Source of the DNA: Nematopogon swammerdamellus
Taxonomy: Eukaryota > Arthropoda > Insecta > Lepidoptera > Adelidae
NCBI GenBank assembly: GCA_946902875.1
Contig: OX336345.1
Location: 8,463,395-8,527,394 of the forward strand
Length of the DNA stretch: 64,000 nucleotides
Direction: 5' to 3'
Of the stretch, positions 1 through 10,621 are shown piece after piece (position 1 is the first letter of the stretch; each line of letters starts with the position of its first letter). The notes under the pieces were generated by a model. It had not been told where the DNA came from. It was given only the letters and a program-made list of their open reading frames with translations, and ran no database searches. The position numbers and the translations under genes are program-made.

Positions 1-260
1 GCGGGTGGTGGGGCGGAGGGGCGGAGTCGCGGGGCGCCGCCGCCGCCGCCCGCCGCGAAGGGCCGTGACGTCACGCGCGCGGCCCTCCGGTCGTCGACCC
101 CGCCCACGTGCCTCGGCCTCGGCCTCACAACAGCTGAGCCGAGCGAGCGAGCCCGGTAGCTAGGCTGGCTGGCTGGCCTGGTTGCCTGCCTGTCTGTAGT
201 GTAGCGAGACAGTCAGTAGTACCGCACGGACTCTCTTCACGATCGTACGTCTCTCTCCTA
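1..260. promoter_or_regulatory. CpG-rich candidate promoter with CRE and E-boxes
   Basis: This block is very GC- and CpG-rich. It holds a full palindromic CRE (TGACGTCA, 66-73), a CACGTG E-box (105-110) and a CAGCTG E-box near 130, followed by initiator-like TCAGT near 210. Such a combination is typical of promoters or enhancers. No transcript or coding start can be tied to it from the sequence, so the call rests on motifs alone. Confidence 0.25.
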
Positions 261-934
261 TCAGCCTCCTCCGCGCCGCCGACGCACGACGATCCAGCCG
301 ACAGGCCCAATGCGAAGTAGATATAAATATACGCAATTCCAAATCTCAATGGGGTAACCGGTGCGGGGTCGTTATTGAGCCCTTTGTACCGTTCGCTCTC
401 GCCCATCTCCCTCCTTCGGGTCCCTCCACTCCGCACAGTTACTGAGGAAATCGTTTCGTGAACACATACGTACGAGTATACCTTTGTGTTTCACAATGTA
501 AGCTAAGCGAATGTGTAACCAAATTGAAACATTAAAATATAGGTCATGTATCTCTTGATAGAAATTGTATATTTCGTTTATCGCCATGATGGTATTTTAA
601 ATTAAATCCCTAAAACAATCAAAAGAAGACTGTTATTTCAAAGATATAATATTTTTGTAAAGTTCCTTATCGCACGTTACAATCCAGACACGAGTGAATT
701 GGCGAATGAGAGATAAGTTAAGAATAAGAATAAGAAATATTTATTTTTCACTTCAAGTTAAGTACATACCTACAACACCTAGACAGTTAGCGCTGTAACA
801 CTTCGACCGTTACGACACTTTTGCTGTAGTATATGTGTTTGTGTGTTAACAAGCGTATGTCTATGTATAGGTATATTATATTACTGCAGTATAGACTATA
901 GATATTATTTTTTTCATTGTTCACCCATAAAAGG
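261..934. other. No gene seen; AT-rich spacer
   Basis: The GC content falls sharply after the first 300 bases. A short AAGAAT repeat leading into a T-rich run lies near 720-750 and resembles a worn retroposon tail. No coding or RNA feature was found. Confidence 0.5.
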
Positions 935-1092
935 TGACCAGAGACATTCGGTCGTATGCGGGGGTTGCGAAGCCATGCCGGCCTGACAGGTGCCCATTCA
1001 CGCCCTCTTGAAGGACCCGAGACTCTACTGTTCTAAAAAAAATGGGCAGGGAGAGCGTTCCAGAGTTTACAGGTTCTGTAGAGGAAACAAAG
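935..1092 (-). repeat. Family C non-LTR retrotransposon 3' end (fragment)
   Basis: On the minus strand this matches the 3' tail seen at 13190, 23245, 35310, 44510 and 53040. The shared marks are a GGCATGGCTTCGCAACC-like core, a 'gggcagggagagcg' stretch, and the segment encoding the last residues of a reverse transcriptase. It is truncated and degraded. Confidence 0.6.
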
Positions 1093-1094
1093 AA

Positions 1095-1132
1095 GAAAAA
1101 TTTAAGTAGATAGGTATCTACTTAAATTTTTC
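1095..1132. repeat. Perfect 18-bp hairpin
   Basis: Arms 1095-1112 and 1115-1132 are exact reverse complements (GAAAAATTTAAGTAGATA) separated by GG. It is AT-rich and sits directly beside the family C fragment. Confidence 0.85.
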
Positions 1133-1262
1133 GAATAAATTAATTTTAATCAATTCTGACTTTTCGTCATTCATCTCTATTTCACCATTTGTTGAAGCGG
1201 GAGCTGCTCGCAACATTTGTAATACTTAGATAAAGAAATATACTTGCGAATGCATATATGTA

Positions 1263-1576
1263 TACTCGTATACTTTACATAAAAAAATTAATAACAAAAA
1301 TTGCGGAAAAAAACAAAACACAAAAAACGCGGGAATTTATTGCACAACCCAATCTTACTTATTTCACCTCCCCGAAGATTTCGTACAGTACACGGCAGTA
1401 AATAATGCACGTCGGGCTTTAGAAAGAGACCATCCGGTTGTAGAGCATCTTCTCTGTCGCACTAACCTCGCAGGTGTGTGCGACTGGGACGACGCGCTCT
1501 CCAACCAAGCAAGCCTGCCGTGCATTGTGCAAGATGTTCGGCACATCGACCGACAATTTTTTTTCTTCAGGTAAGT
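1263..1576 (+). other. Orphan protein-like open frame ending at a splice donor
   Basis: The plus frame with codons on multiples of 3 is open from at least 1263 to a stop at 1572-1576. From about 1365 to 1530 the translation looks like ordinary protein, with segments such as RRALERDHPVVEHLL and CDWDDALSNQASLPC, and it is not low-complexity. It runs into a perfect donor consensus CAG|GTAAGT at 1568-1576. However, the last 40 bases lie in an arm of the fold-back at 1533-1772, whose other arm carries the same donor-like motif. No clear acceptor or ATG was seen. I do not recognise the family. It could be an exon, a broken gene fragment or chance. Confidence 0.25.
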
Positions 1577-1772
1577 GGGGTCATTAATTTGCTTGATTTT
1601 GACCCATGATACATTTTGTCAAGTGTCACCTGGTATCGAGATACGATTTGTTTTTGAAATTTGAACGTGACACCTGACAAAAAGTATCATGGTTCAAAAG
1701 TAGTCAAAACCTTGCAAATGACCTGAACTTACCTGCAAAAAAAATTGTTGGTCGATGTGCTGAACACCCTGT
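1533..1772. mobile_element. Fold-back MITE-like element, ~100-bp arms
   Basis: Sequence from about 1533 to 1640 reappears inverted from about 1665 to 1772. Both arms share GTTC-GCACATCGACC-ACAATTTTTTT, then CAGGTAAGT and TTTTGTCA-GTGTCAC, with scattered mismatches. The right end reads as ACAGGGTGTTC in reverse complement, a common start of insect TIR elements. The left end is more worn. No target duplication was secured. Confidence 0.65.
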
Positions 1773-2289
1773 ATACTCCTGGGTACTGTAATTTACATGA
1801 TCATAGCAATAGTAAAATATTGCAATCTGACATGTTTTCAATTCTAAAATTCTCTAATTCTACAAGTTCTTGGATTATTATATACAACACTTGTACTCGT
1901 AGATGATAGGAGTGGAACAAACGTCTTCACGCATGCGATGCAGAACGATTTATGGCCGCATACATTTGATACACAACTCGTTTAAATTGCGTACAACGAA
2001 ATAATGGAAATAAATACCGAATAGACTTAAAATGTTAACAAGTGCACAATTATTCAAAGTGAAACTGGTCGTATCGCTGCGTTGCGTGCTGTCATGCGCA
2101 ACTTCACTACTTAATTGTTTCGAGCGCACAGTGGTACGCAGGCGCTACCCACTAGCCACGCGGGACAATACTCTTCTGCCAACACGACCGGCTTTCACGT
2201 GACGCAACCGCAACGCAAGGCAACGCACGTCCTTAGCGGAGTCGATACATTATCGACAGTCGCCTAACACAGGTTTCCAGCAGCAGGTC
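1773..2289. other. No gene seen
   Basis: Unique-looking AT-rich sequence that becomes more GC-rich after 2080. No open frame or repeat was recognised. Confidence 0.5.
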
Positions 2290-2745
2290 ATTTCAACAGT
2301 TTCAGCCAGTCAGTCAGCGTGTATGCCGTGCACTGCTGGACATATTAATGTCCAATTTTCCTCCAGTCCTGCCGGCCTACAGCAGTACTGAACCACTGTT
2401 TCCGCTGACGTACTTGATGTCGTCGTCCCAACTGGTGGATGGTATTCCTACACTCCGTTTTCCTATACACGGCCGTCAGTGTAGGACGCGGTTTACAGTC
2501 GTCGTTTCTTCCACTGCCACTTCAACTTAGCCAGTGTCCAATATCTATTACTTTCGTGCGTCGGCGGATTGCCTCATTACCCACCATATCACGTAGCGAT
2601 ATTCCCAGGATGGCTCGATCCATTCTAGCTGGAAAACTTTCAAACTTTGGACAACAGCGACCATCAGTTCACGTTGCACATGCGTACGTCATAACAGGGA
2701 GGACACACTGGGCTTTATATTTTGAGCATTCATGTCTTTAAATTT
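2290..2745 (-). pseudogene. RTE-type LINE reverse transcriptase C-terminus, degraded
   Basis: Read on the minus strand across frames, this gives a VLPVMTYACAT-like segment and then motifs near RAILGISLRDMVGNEAIRRRTKV. These are the well-known C-terminal signature of RTE-like reverse transcriptases in insects (AMERAMLGISLRDRIRNEEIRRRT). Several frameshifts and stops follow. A second copy of the same family lies at 50163-50520 in the opposite orientation, and the stretch encoding WDD-K-V and the last residues matches between the two. It is non-functional. Confidence 0.6.
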
Positions 2746-3590
2746 TGTGGAAAGTCAGACTTCAGGGCGAATTTTAACTTTCCGAAGGCAGCCTAACTTT
2801 TTTTTTATACCACGTCGCAGAATTGAGATTCTACTATTATTATGGTTCGAATGACGGATCCCACGAATTCTCATCTGAAGCCGAAAGGTCTCGTTAAAAT
2901 TGATTTTTTTCGTCAAAGTCAAGTTGTCGGATGAACCTGGAGACGTCGTCGTCGTAGGTTTTATTTCAGCGTTTTGTTTCACCTTCATCCCAACAGCGTA
3001 CTCCTCGAAGTCGCCTTTCACCTTCGCCCGAGTCTTTTGTCTGATTTCAAAAGTGATAGCCTCGACTGGTCGAGGCCGCGAGTGGGCGGTTCAGACGCGC
3101 TCCGAGAGACAAGACGACACGAGGTCGCCGACCCCTCCGGTTAGGTGCCTACACATTTATTACCGAATCGCGCCACGCGGTTTACGCATCGAAACGCAAA
3201 TTATTCAACAGCATTTGCATAAATATGTTATTCAACCGCACGGCGGGCTCGGCTCTGCACTCCGTTGCCTGCCGCTACTGTTCATGGGTGTTCCAGTTCC
3301 TGTTGTTCCCGGCGCCGCTGGCGTCCGACTCCCGACCGGGACGGGAACTGATAGACCTGGGATTTGTAACACGCGTTCTCAACTTCTCACTCGCCGACCG
3401 ACCGCTAAGCTAGTGAGTTATGTATGACAATGTGGCGACACCTAGCCACAGCTGCATGAAATCGATGACCGCTTACACACCACGCGCCAAAGAGACAAAA
3501 CAAAGATTCACAATCACGCCGTGATATGGCGCTGACGATCAAAACGTTACATGCAATACGTTTCTACAACACATTCTCGAAATAATAAAT
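2746..3590. other. No recognised gene; moderately GC-rich
   Basis: There is an 88-codon minus frame (3021-2755) and an overlapping 175-codon plus frame (2900-3427). Neither resembles a family I know and they contradict each other, so both are treated as chance. A CGTCGTCGTCG run lies near 2945. Confidence 0.45.
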
Positions 3591-3596
3591 ACGCTC

Positions 3597-4040
3597 TGTA
3601 TATATACAATTACCTGACTGAGAGCATGGTGCCCACACAACAGAAAGCTGCGGAGGTAACCCCTAGAGACAGGACGCGCTGACATCTCTCCACTCTTTTA
3701 CCATTATCCGGTACAACAACGTGTTAAGTGTTGCGACGCAGCCAAAACCGGACAAAGTTAGCCCGTCTTCGCTCGCGTCTTCGTCACATTACTTCCACAG
3801 TAATTAATATCACGCGCGAACTTTACATTTCGAGATTCTCATCTGCTTAGAAGAATGAGTTCTAGAGAGTTAAACCTTTCTCTCTGCTATTGCACGTTTT
3901 CGTAAAAATAAGAAAACAAATATTCGCAAAACTTAGCTAGACTAATAGTAGAGATTCCGTTTGCCGGAACACTCACTCGCCTAATGGACTCGAGCGACTC
4001 GACCCTCGCATATTTCAGAAGCGAGCCGATTTTCATCGCA
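3597..4040. mobile_element. Solo-LTR-like 444-bp repeat, copy 1, with 6-bp target duplication
   Basis: The unit begins TGTATATA and ends CATCGCA (TG...CA, as in LTRs). It is flanked on both sides by ACGCTC (3591-3596 and 4041-4046). A close second copy lies at 8539-8944. No polymerase, primer-binding site or polypurine tract was found beside it, which fits a solo LTR. A non-LTR origin for the unit is not excluded. Confidence 0.5.
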
Positions 4041-5135
4041 ACGCTCGTAAACAAACGCAACAAATAAACTCAATTACACGAAAACAGGGTTGGAGTGAAG
4101 TGGAGTGGAGTGAGGTTGCTCATCACGGGGTTCGTATCTGCGCATCTCAGCGACGAAGGCGGCATCTTGTCCCGCGTCCTCGATCCCAGCTCCGACGAAC
4201 CTATCGGCACAAGTAAATGCTTATTTAATAACAAGACGCCCCGCCGCCTCAGCTCCGCGCGTCTCCAGCGGCGGCGGCGGCGGGGCGGTATAGAGGCGCC
4301 GCGCCGCCCGCACGCCTACGACGCAATTCACGTTCCGAATCAAACGTTCTCCCGTCCGCTTTGCGCCATGAATAGAAATCGCTTATTTTATCAATAAGTT
4401 GGAGTGATGATAAGGATCCCCCGCTCGCTTTATGTCAATACACTTCGCCCGCGGCGCCGGCGACCGCGCCCCCCGCCCTCGCTCCTGCCGAGACGAGAGG
4501 AATCTTCCCATCTCGACAGCACAGCGGTACAGCGAGGCGGGCGGCGGCGGCGGCGCGGTGGCGCGCCTACACACAGACTAATCGCGAAATACGAAGGAGA
4601 CTCCTTTCAATCAGCACACTCGCCTTTCAATAAGTCTTCGTGGGCGGTATTGATTCGCTCGACTTGGAGCCCTATCTGCCGAATACCGCAGTAATTTCAT
4701 TAGACACGGGCGACGGATTGAGCCAATTTCCGAATTGTAAAGGTCTCGTCGTTAGACAATGCAGGATCAGTCCAGGGACCGTGAGACTTGATAGTCATTC
4801 ATTATACCTCAAGTAGGTCGCTGTCAAGATTCGGCGCATTTATTTTTATTTATCTATTTATTTACACACTACTAGCAAACCTTACAGGATATTATCCTAA
4901 CTCGTTTACCTACTAGTCTAACTTCGGGCTATTTCTACGCATATTATTTATTAGGATAACTTTAACTAGCCTCTCTAAAATTTTCCTAGACTATTAGCAT
5001 CGGACGTCTAGATCACCGGATTGAAATCCGTTAGATTTTTATTATTGGGGCTATTTAAAAGAAAAAGTTTACGGGAAACCGGTGGAAAACTTGATAGAGC
5101 TCAAAGAAAGAATTACGGCAGTAGCTCACGTTTTT
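4041..5135. other. GC-rich blocks then AT-rich spacer; no gene
   Basis: CGG/CCG-rich blocks lie at 4240-4330 and 4440-4570. Overlapping open frames on both strands there are composition artefacts. From 4840 the sequence turns AT-rich and resembles a worn 3' untranslated or retroposon tail, without a recognisable coding part. Confidence 0.45.
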
Positions 5136-5300
5136 TTAATGTAAACTGACATGGTTGGCTACATCACCTACAACATCCGTGATGTTAGCCCATAACACCG
5201 GGTGAACTTGGTGCCACGTCAGTGCTTCCCTTCGGTCGTGCCGGCTATTAGTCAACTGGACGGAAAACACAAACTATTTCATAGCATAGGTGAACGTATC
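5136..5300 (-). repeat. Family A retroposon 3' end
   Basis: In minus orientation a poly(A) tail (poly-T at 5130-5138 on plus) is preceded by the family A tail. Its core, read on plus, is TTGGCTACATCACCTACAAC, then ATCCGTGATGT and AGCCCATAACACCGGGTGAA. It is 5'-truncated at about 5300, as expected for target-primed reverse transcription. Confidence 0.8.
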
Positions 5301-5427
5301 TGCACTTGCATTGAGTACTTGCTTGACGCATCAACCGGGCATTTGTGAGAAGATGTCGAGCTAGCATTTGTGCAGGTTGTAAACAATTTGAACATCTACT
5401 TTAACAGGTTAATAAAGACCAATTACT

Positions 5428-5935
5428 TCAAGTGTTTATTTTATTCCAATTCTTATTTGGTAGAAGAGTTATAAAATTCCGAGGTCCTTTTTTTTTTTTT
5501 TTATTGCTACCGAACTGGGTGGCTCTGTCCGAGGTCGCAACCTCAGGCGCACCCAATTTCACCCCCGAGGAGGTGCCAGTCCGGCTTGGAGGGGATGTTG
5601 CTGGGGAAAGGCTATTAACCCGCGATTTGAAGATCTGTGGATTGTAGGAGTGGGGGAAGATATTTCCTGGGAGCCCGTTCCACACCTTTGCAGTGCGGCA
5701 CAAGAACGATTTAGAGAATCGTGCAGTTCGAAGAACTCTTCTGTCGACTACAAACGGGTGTTCCGCGAGAGTATGGCGGGTTTGGCGAAGGCGAACAGGA
5801 GGAGGAGGGATAAGGGAAGCAAGTTCGTCAGAGCAGCGGCCATAGTAGTACCGATAAAACAGGCTCAATGACCCAACGATACGTCTGTGCTTTAGAGGTT
5901 GAAGGTCCTTTGTGAGGACAATATCTCATAAATTA
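5428..5935 (-). pseudogene. Family C' non-LTR reverse transcriptase C-terminus
   Basis: A 146-codon minus frame carries the typical tail of jockey/CR1-like reverse transcriptases: a basic RQTRH, then AEHPFVV, ARFSKSFLCRTAKVWNGLP and FKSRVNSL (about residues 30-90). The rest runs through the 3' untranslated part to a poly(A) (poly-T at 5489-5502 on plus). Only the last 80 or so residues of the polymerase remain, so this is a 5'-truncated dead copy. Relatives are at 29160, 40042 and 44385. Confidence 0.7.
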
Positions 5936-6464
5936 TTGGGCAAATCGGTAAGTGATGTACCATTTTAAAAACTACATTGGATGGGCGTATTTTTGTTGCA
6001 TAATGTCACTTTAGTGTAGTTATTTTTTTTTTTTCACCGCGAAGGGCCAAACTCAAGGGATGAAGCTGAAAAAATTTTAACATGTGGCTCTTAAGTCGTT
6101 TTTCAGCTAAACAGGATTAAACATGAAAAAATAAATTATACTGTGTGAAAGCCTTACTTTTCAGGAATATTTAACAAAATCTAGATTTAAGAAAATCTTA
6201 CATTTGTACGTGTGGCATTTAAAAAAAAGTGGTCAAGTGAACCTTGTTCACGTGCCGAGGGTCCCGTAACTGCACTGCTTCGCTTTCATCTAATTATATT
6301 TTCTACCAGGGTGCGGTCAGGCTTTGGATGGGTAGCCGTACGACCGTGGTTCGGCTGGCTGTGGTTCGGATTCCACTTGAAACTATAGTTTCATCCCTTT
6401 ATGTACATACTAGCTCAGCCCGCGGCTCCGCTCGCGTGAAATTCGTATTTCAAAGAAGACAGTA
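5936..6464. other. AT-rich spacer with a tRNA-like GGTTCGGATTCC motif
   Basis: No gene seen. At 6300-6375 a GGTAGCC...GGTTCGGATTCC arrangement vaguely recalls Pol III A and B boxes, but no cloverleaf could be drawn. At 6408-6440 CTAGCTCAGCCCGCGGCTCC resembles the start of a common arthropod retroposon whose usual tail motif occurs near 8260. Confidence 0.35.
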
Positions 6465-7625
6465 AGTAACTATGGGCGAGGCCGAAGGCCGAGCTGCGTT
6501 CAGGAAGTCGATAAACCATCTCTAAGAAAGTAAGTAATTAACGGTGAGGCCGAAGGCCAAGCTGCGTTAAGGTAAACGATAAACCTTCTCAAAGAAATTA
6601 AGTAACTGAGGGCGAGGCCGAAGGCCAAGCTGCGTTCAAGAAGACTATAAACCTTCTCGAAGAAAGTAAGTAACAAAGGGCGAGGCCGAAGGCCGAGCTG
6701 CGGTCAGGAAGACCATAAACCTTCTCGAAGAAAGTAAGTAACAAAGGGCGAGGCCGAAGGCCGAGCTACATTCAGGAAGATCATAAACCTTCTCGAAGAA
6801 AGTAAGCAACTGAGGGCGAGGCCGAAGGCCGAGCTTCGTTCTGGAAGACGATAAACCTTATCTAAGAAAGTAAGTAAGGGAAAGGCCGAAGGCCGAGCTA
6901 CATTCAGGAAGATCATAAACCTTCTCGAAGAAAGTAAGCAACTGAGGGCGAGGCCGAAGGTCTCTATAGGAAAACTATAAACCTTCTCGAAGAAAGTAAG
7001 TAACAAAGGGCGAGGCCGAAGGCCGAGCTGCGTTCAGGAAGACGATAAACATTCTCGAAGACAGTAAGTAACTATGGGCGAGGCCGAAGGCCGAGCTGCG
7101 TTCAGAAAGAGGATAAACCTTCTCGAAGAAAGTAAGTAACCTCGTAAGTAACTGAGGGCGAGGCCGAAGCCCGAGCTGCATTCACGAAGACTATAAACCT
7201 TCTCAAACAAGTAAGTAAAAAAAAAGGGCGAGGCCAAAGGCCGAGCTGCGTTCAGGAAGACGATAAACCTTATCTAAGAAATTAAGTAACTGAGGGCGAG
7301 GCCGAAGGCCGAGCAATATTCAGGAAGACCATACACTTTCTCGAAGAAAGTAAGTAACTGAGGGCGAGGCCGAAGGCCGAGCTGCGTTCAGGAAGACTAT
7401 AAACCTTCTCGGTGAAAGTAAGTAACTAAGGGCGAGGCCGAAGGCTGAGCTGCGTTCAGGAATACTATATACCTTCTCGAAGAAAGTAAGTAACAAAGGG
7501 CGAGGCCGAAGGCCGAGCTGCGTTCAGGAAAACGATAATCCTTCTCGAAGGAAGTAAGTAACTGAGGGCGAGGCCGAAGGCCGAGCTCCGTTCAGGAAGA
7601 CTATAAACCTTCTCGAAGAAAATAA
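6465..7625. repeat. 68-bp minisatellite, about 17 units
   Basis: A tandem array of roughly 68-bp units reads GGGCGAGGCCGAAGGCCGAG, then CTGCGTTCAGGAAGA, TATAAACCTTCTCGAAGAAA and GTAAGTAACTGA. About 17 units are visible, most 66-70 bp long, with point changes and some shortened or joined units (for example near 6880, 6960 and 7140). The GGCCGAAGGCC core is palindromic. The minus-strand frames of 67-100 codons across it are artefacts of the repeat. Confidence 0.95.
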
Positions 7626-8538
7626 AGCGAAATTTCTACGGGCGACCTACCGTGTAACGTACGTGATGATGAACGTGATATATGAAATGTTCTTATAACT
7701 CGAAAACCACTTTATCGATTTACATACGGTTTTCACTGTTACATTTCTTTACTTCTGATTTTAAGCTATCAATAACAACGCTACGTTAACGGTGGCTTGA
7801 GCTGTGACCGAAAAGTCACGCGAATAATTGAAATTCTGGTTTTTCAGACTTTTAACTATAACTACAAATGTATGACATTTTGAGGAAAATGAATAGTTTT
7901 GTGCACAACTACATAAGATTACCTATATTGTTTATAGGTAATATGTACCTATATGTTTTTTTTTTCAGAATTTTCAAACAACCCTTAATAGGTCAAAGTT
8001 CGGCGACAAAAGTGCACTTTTTTGTCAACTTTTAAACGAAATATTTGTTAAAGTAAACTTATTGATTATAGCAAAGTTATATATTTTTGAAATTGCCTTA
8101 ACAATGGCTATAGAATGACAGGAAATTTGATTTATTTAAAAAAACAAAAAATATTCTTGGTTAACATTTTGGGGTACCCTGTACTTTCCACAGGACTATT
8201 AGACAAAGTTATCTATGATATATCTAGCGGCAAAAATTACACGTAATTGGTCGTCAGTTTTATCAAAATCGGTTCAGTAGGTCCGGAGATATCTGCGTGT
8301 GACCGACAGACAGACAGACAGACATACAGACACCAGAGCGATCCCATAAGGGTCCCTTTTTTCGCATTTTGCGACGGGACCCTAAAAATGAGCCGAGGGA
8401 GAAAATTTTGGATTTTTACAAAAATGACAATATCTAAAAAACTAAGCCATTTTTACTAAACCTAAAATTAGATATTCTGAGAGGTAATTAGCAGCCCTAT
8501 CTTCTGTCAAAGGATTATCGTCGGTTTTTGGGACAACC
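7626..8538 (+). repeat. Retroposon-like tail with GACA run
   Basis: An AT-rich stretch ends at 8255-8395 in AAAATCGGTTCAGTAGGTCC, a (GACA)n run and AAGGGTCCC. This is the usual tail of a widespread arthropod retroposon class. Together with the matching head at 6408 it may frame the minisatellite as an internal expansion. No coding capacity was seen. Confidence 0.45.
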
Positions 8539-8944
8539 TGTATATACAATTACCTGACTGAGAGCATGGTGCCCACACAACAGAAAGATGCGCAGTTAAC
8601 CCCTAGAGACAGAGGACGCGCTGACATCTCTCCACTCTTTTACCATTATCCGGTACAACAACACCGGACAAAGTTAGTCCGTCTTCGTCACATTACTTCC
8701 ATAGTAATTAAAATCACGCGCGGACTTTACATTTCGAGATTCTCATCTGCTTAGAAGAATGAGTTCTAGAGAGTTAAACCTTTCTCTCTGCTATTGAACG
8801 TTTTCGTAAAAATAAGAAAATAAATATTCGCAAAACTTAGCTAGACTAATAGTAGAGATTCCGTTTGCCGGAACACTCACTCGCCTAATGGACTCGAGCG
8901 ACTCGACCCTCGCATATTTCAGAAGCGAGCCGATTTTCATCGCA
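8539..8944. mobile_element. Solo-LTR-like repeat, copy 2
   Basis: This is a direct repeat of 3597-4040 with the same TG...CATCGCA ends. It has two internal deletions of about 26 and 12 bp relative to copy 1, each at short direct repeats (CAAC/ACC and GTCTTC). Unlike copy 1 it has no matching flanking duplication. Confidence 0.6.
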
Positions 8945-9106
8945 TCGATTTTCAACACACACATCTTAAGCATTCCAACCAGGTGATTCCAACAGTGGAC
9001 GACAACTGTTGCACACAGGTTTCACTCAGCCCGCATCAGGGGCTGACTGCCTTCGGCCAGCCGAAATATATGTGCGTTTAGGCTTTTACCGCTGCGCTGT
9101 TACACA

Positions 9107-9302
9107 TTATCGTAATGTTTTCGTATATGAATCAAAGTGACTTACAGTCGTCAGTCAGACTGGACCACGTGTCGGGTGTCCTCCAGATCGTCGCAGTTCC
9201 GCGAGTCCTGACGATGTCCCCAGAGCGAGGGACGAAACGACGACGCGACGAGTGTAGGTCGCTTTGATTCATATACCGCGTAACCGAAAACATTACGATA
9301 AA
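9107..9302. repeat. Inverted repeat, ~46-bp arms
   Basis: TTATCGTAATGTTTTCG, then TATATGAATCAAAG-GAC and TACA-TCGTC (9107-9152), recurs inverted at 9247-9302. The right arm has an extra 9 bp. The spacer is GC-rich. It looks like a fold-back or MITE remnant. Confidence 0.65.
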
Positions 9303-10295
9303 GCCGAAATACATTTATTTCATCAGTATATTTGATGTAAATTGGCTGACGTGACATATATAATATTATTTCATATGATTTTTTGTCATGCCTTCGTCTT
9401 GCGGATGTGGAGACCTTTCCACAATGTATGAACTAGCGAATCTGGCAGTACCTCGCCCTCGCTCGTGGGTCATAGGAGTGGTGGCTGGCGAGCGTCGTCA
9501 GTAGAAAGTGGCCGAGCTTACCTGCAACAAAGGGAAATAATGCACTATTGAGTCTGACACTATTCATACGGCGCTGCACGCACGAGGGGCGCTACAACGC
9601 GTGGTGGACGCGGCGCAACGACGTGAAGCGTCACGCATACCGATCTTCATTGATTTATTTCACAACGCATGTGTTGCGTGACGCCTCCGTCTGCGTCTAA
9701 TATTTGACAACCAGAAATGTTGAACACTGTCTAGTCATATTGGAATTTTAAGCGTTCAAATGCTCTAGTGGAAAGTCCAAGTTCTTCCTCTAATTGGGCT
9801 CCCATAAGGCTCAGCAGTGCCAAAAATCGGTTTCTCCCGATTGACGTTTCCTCTTAAACCAATGAGAGTTTGATTTTAGAAAAGACTTATGGCTTTCTAC
9901 GAGACATACTGCTTCTTAACAAGGAGCCTAAAGCTTAATTGGATTATTGTATTGGATTATTTGAATATATAGAAGAAATCGCAAAATATGGTCTCGGAAA
10001 TCCGGAAAAACCTTGTGTCCGCGTCGTTCATCGTGTTATACAGTCATGTAATTTTATAATATGTAGATAAAATACAACACTCCTTCCCGTCAAGGAGTTT
10101 ATTTTATTGGTTATTAAAAAAATTTAAACCTATAATTAAATATTTATTGATTATGCACTTACGTCCTCCAAACTCACAGTGGTTTCCGGGAAACATCAAT
10201 CGGAAGAAACCTACTCAAGAGTGGCTTATCAAGATAATGCTGGGTCCTAAGCAGCGGTATTTAAAACACTACAATTAAGATTTTAGGTCGTGGTA
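9303..10295. other. No gene seen
   Basis: AT-rich spacer with a short GC-rich section at 9450-9700. No feature was recognised. Confidence 0.5.
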
Positions 10296-10621
10296 AAAGT
10301 GGCGGTTGACCGAGTGGTCTGGGCATCGGCTTCTCGTGCGAGAGGTCCGAGGTTACGGTCGGCGTGTAGGTACCAATGAGTTTTTTTTCTGACGAAAAAA
10401 ATTACGTGCATCTCTACACCTGCTGCTGTAGATCCCTTCACTTGCCCCTTACTAGATGGTAGGCTCAAATTGTCGCCGACTGGGTTGGTGCCACCGTACT
10501 GGATGTAAGATGCACGCATAGCAGCCTCGGTTGTGTTCTCCTCTAGTCCAGTATAGTCAGCAATCCAGGGAAGTCTCCGTTATGGCACCTACCTTCTCGG
10601 ATCGGATTACATTAAAAAAAA
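10296..10621 (+). mobile_element. Family B SINE, tRNA-like head, poly(A) tail
   Basis: The head GGTTGACCGAGTGGTC with a degenerate second box (GAGGTTACGGTC) resembles Pol III A and B boxes of a tRNA-derived SINE. The body contains GACTGGGTTGGTGCCACCGT, GCAGCCTCGGTTGTGTTCTC and CAATCCAGGGAAGTC, and ends in an A-run at 10612-10621. The 3' half recurs at 50860-51089. Confidence 0.65.

Noticed and set aside
6300..6375. Possible tRNA-derived head (GGTAGCC...GGTTCGGATTCC)
   Set aside because: No cloverleaf could be formed and no repeated body follows.
6704..7237. Minus-strand frames of 67-100 codons with repeating FGLALS-like text
   Set aside because: They are translations of the 68-bp minisatellite in several frames.
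3597..8944. Full-length LTR retrotransposon framed by the two 400-bp repeats
   Set aside because: No gag/pol between them, outer flanks do not match, and copy 1 has its own target duplication, so separate solo units fit better.
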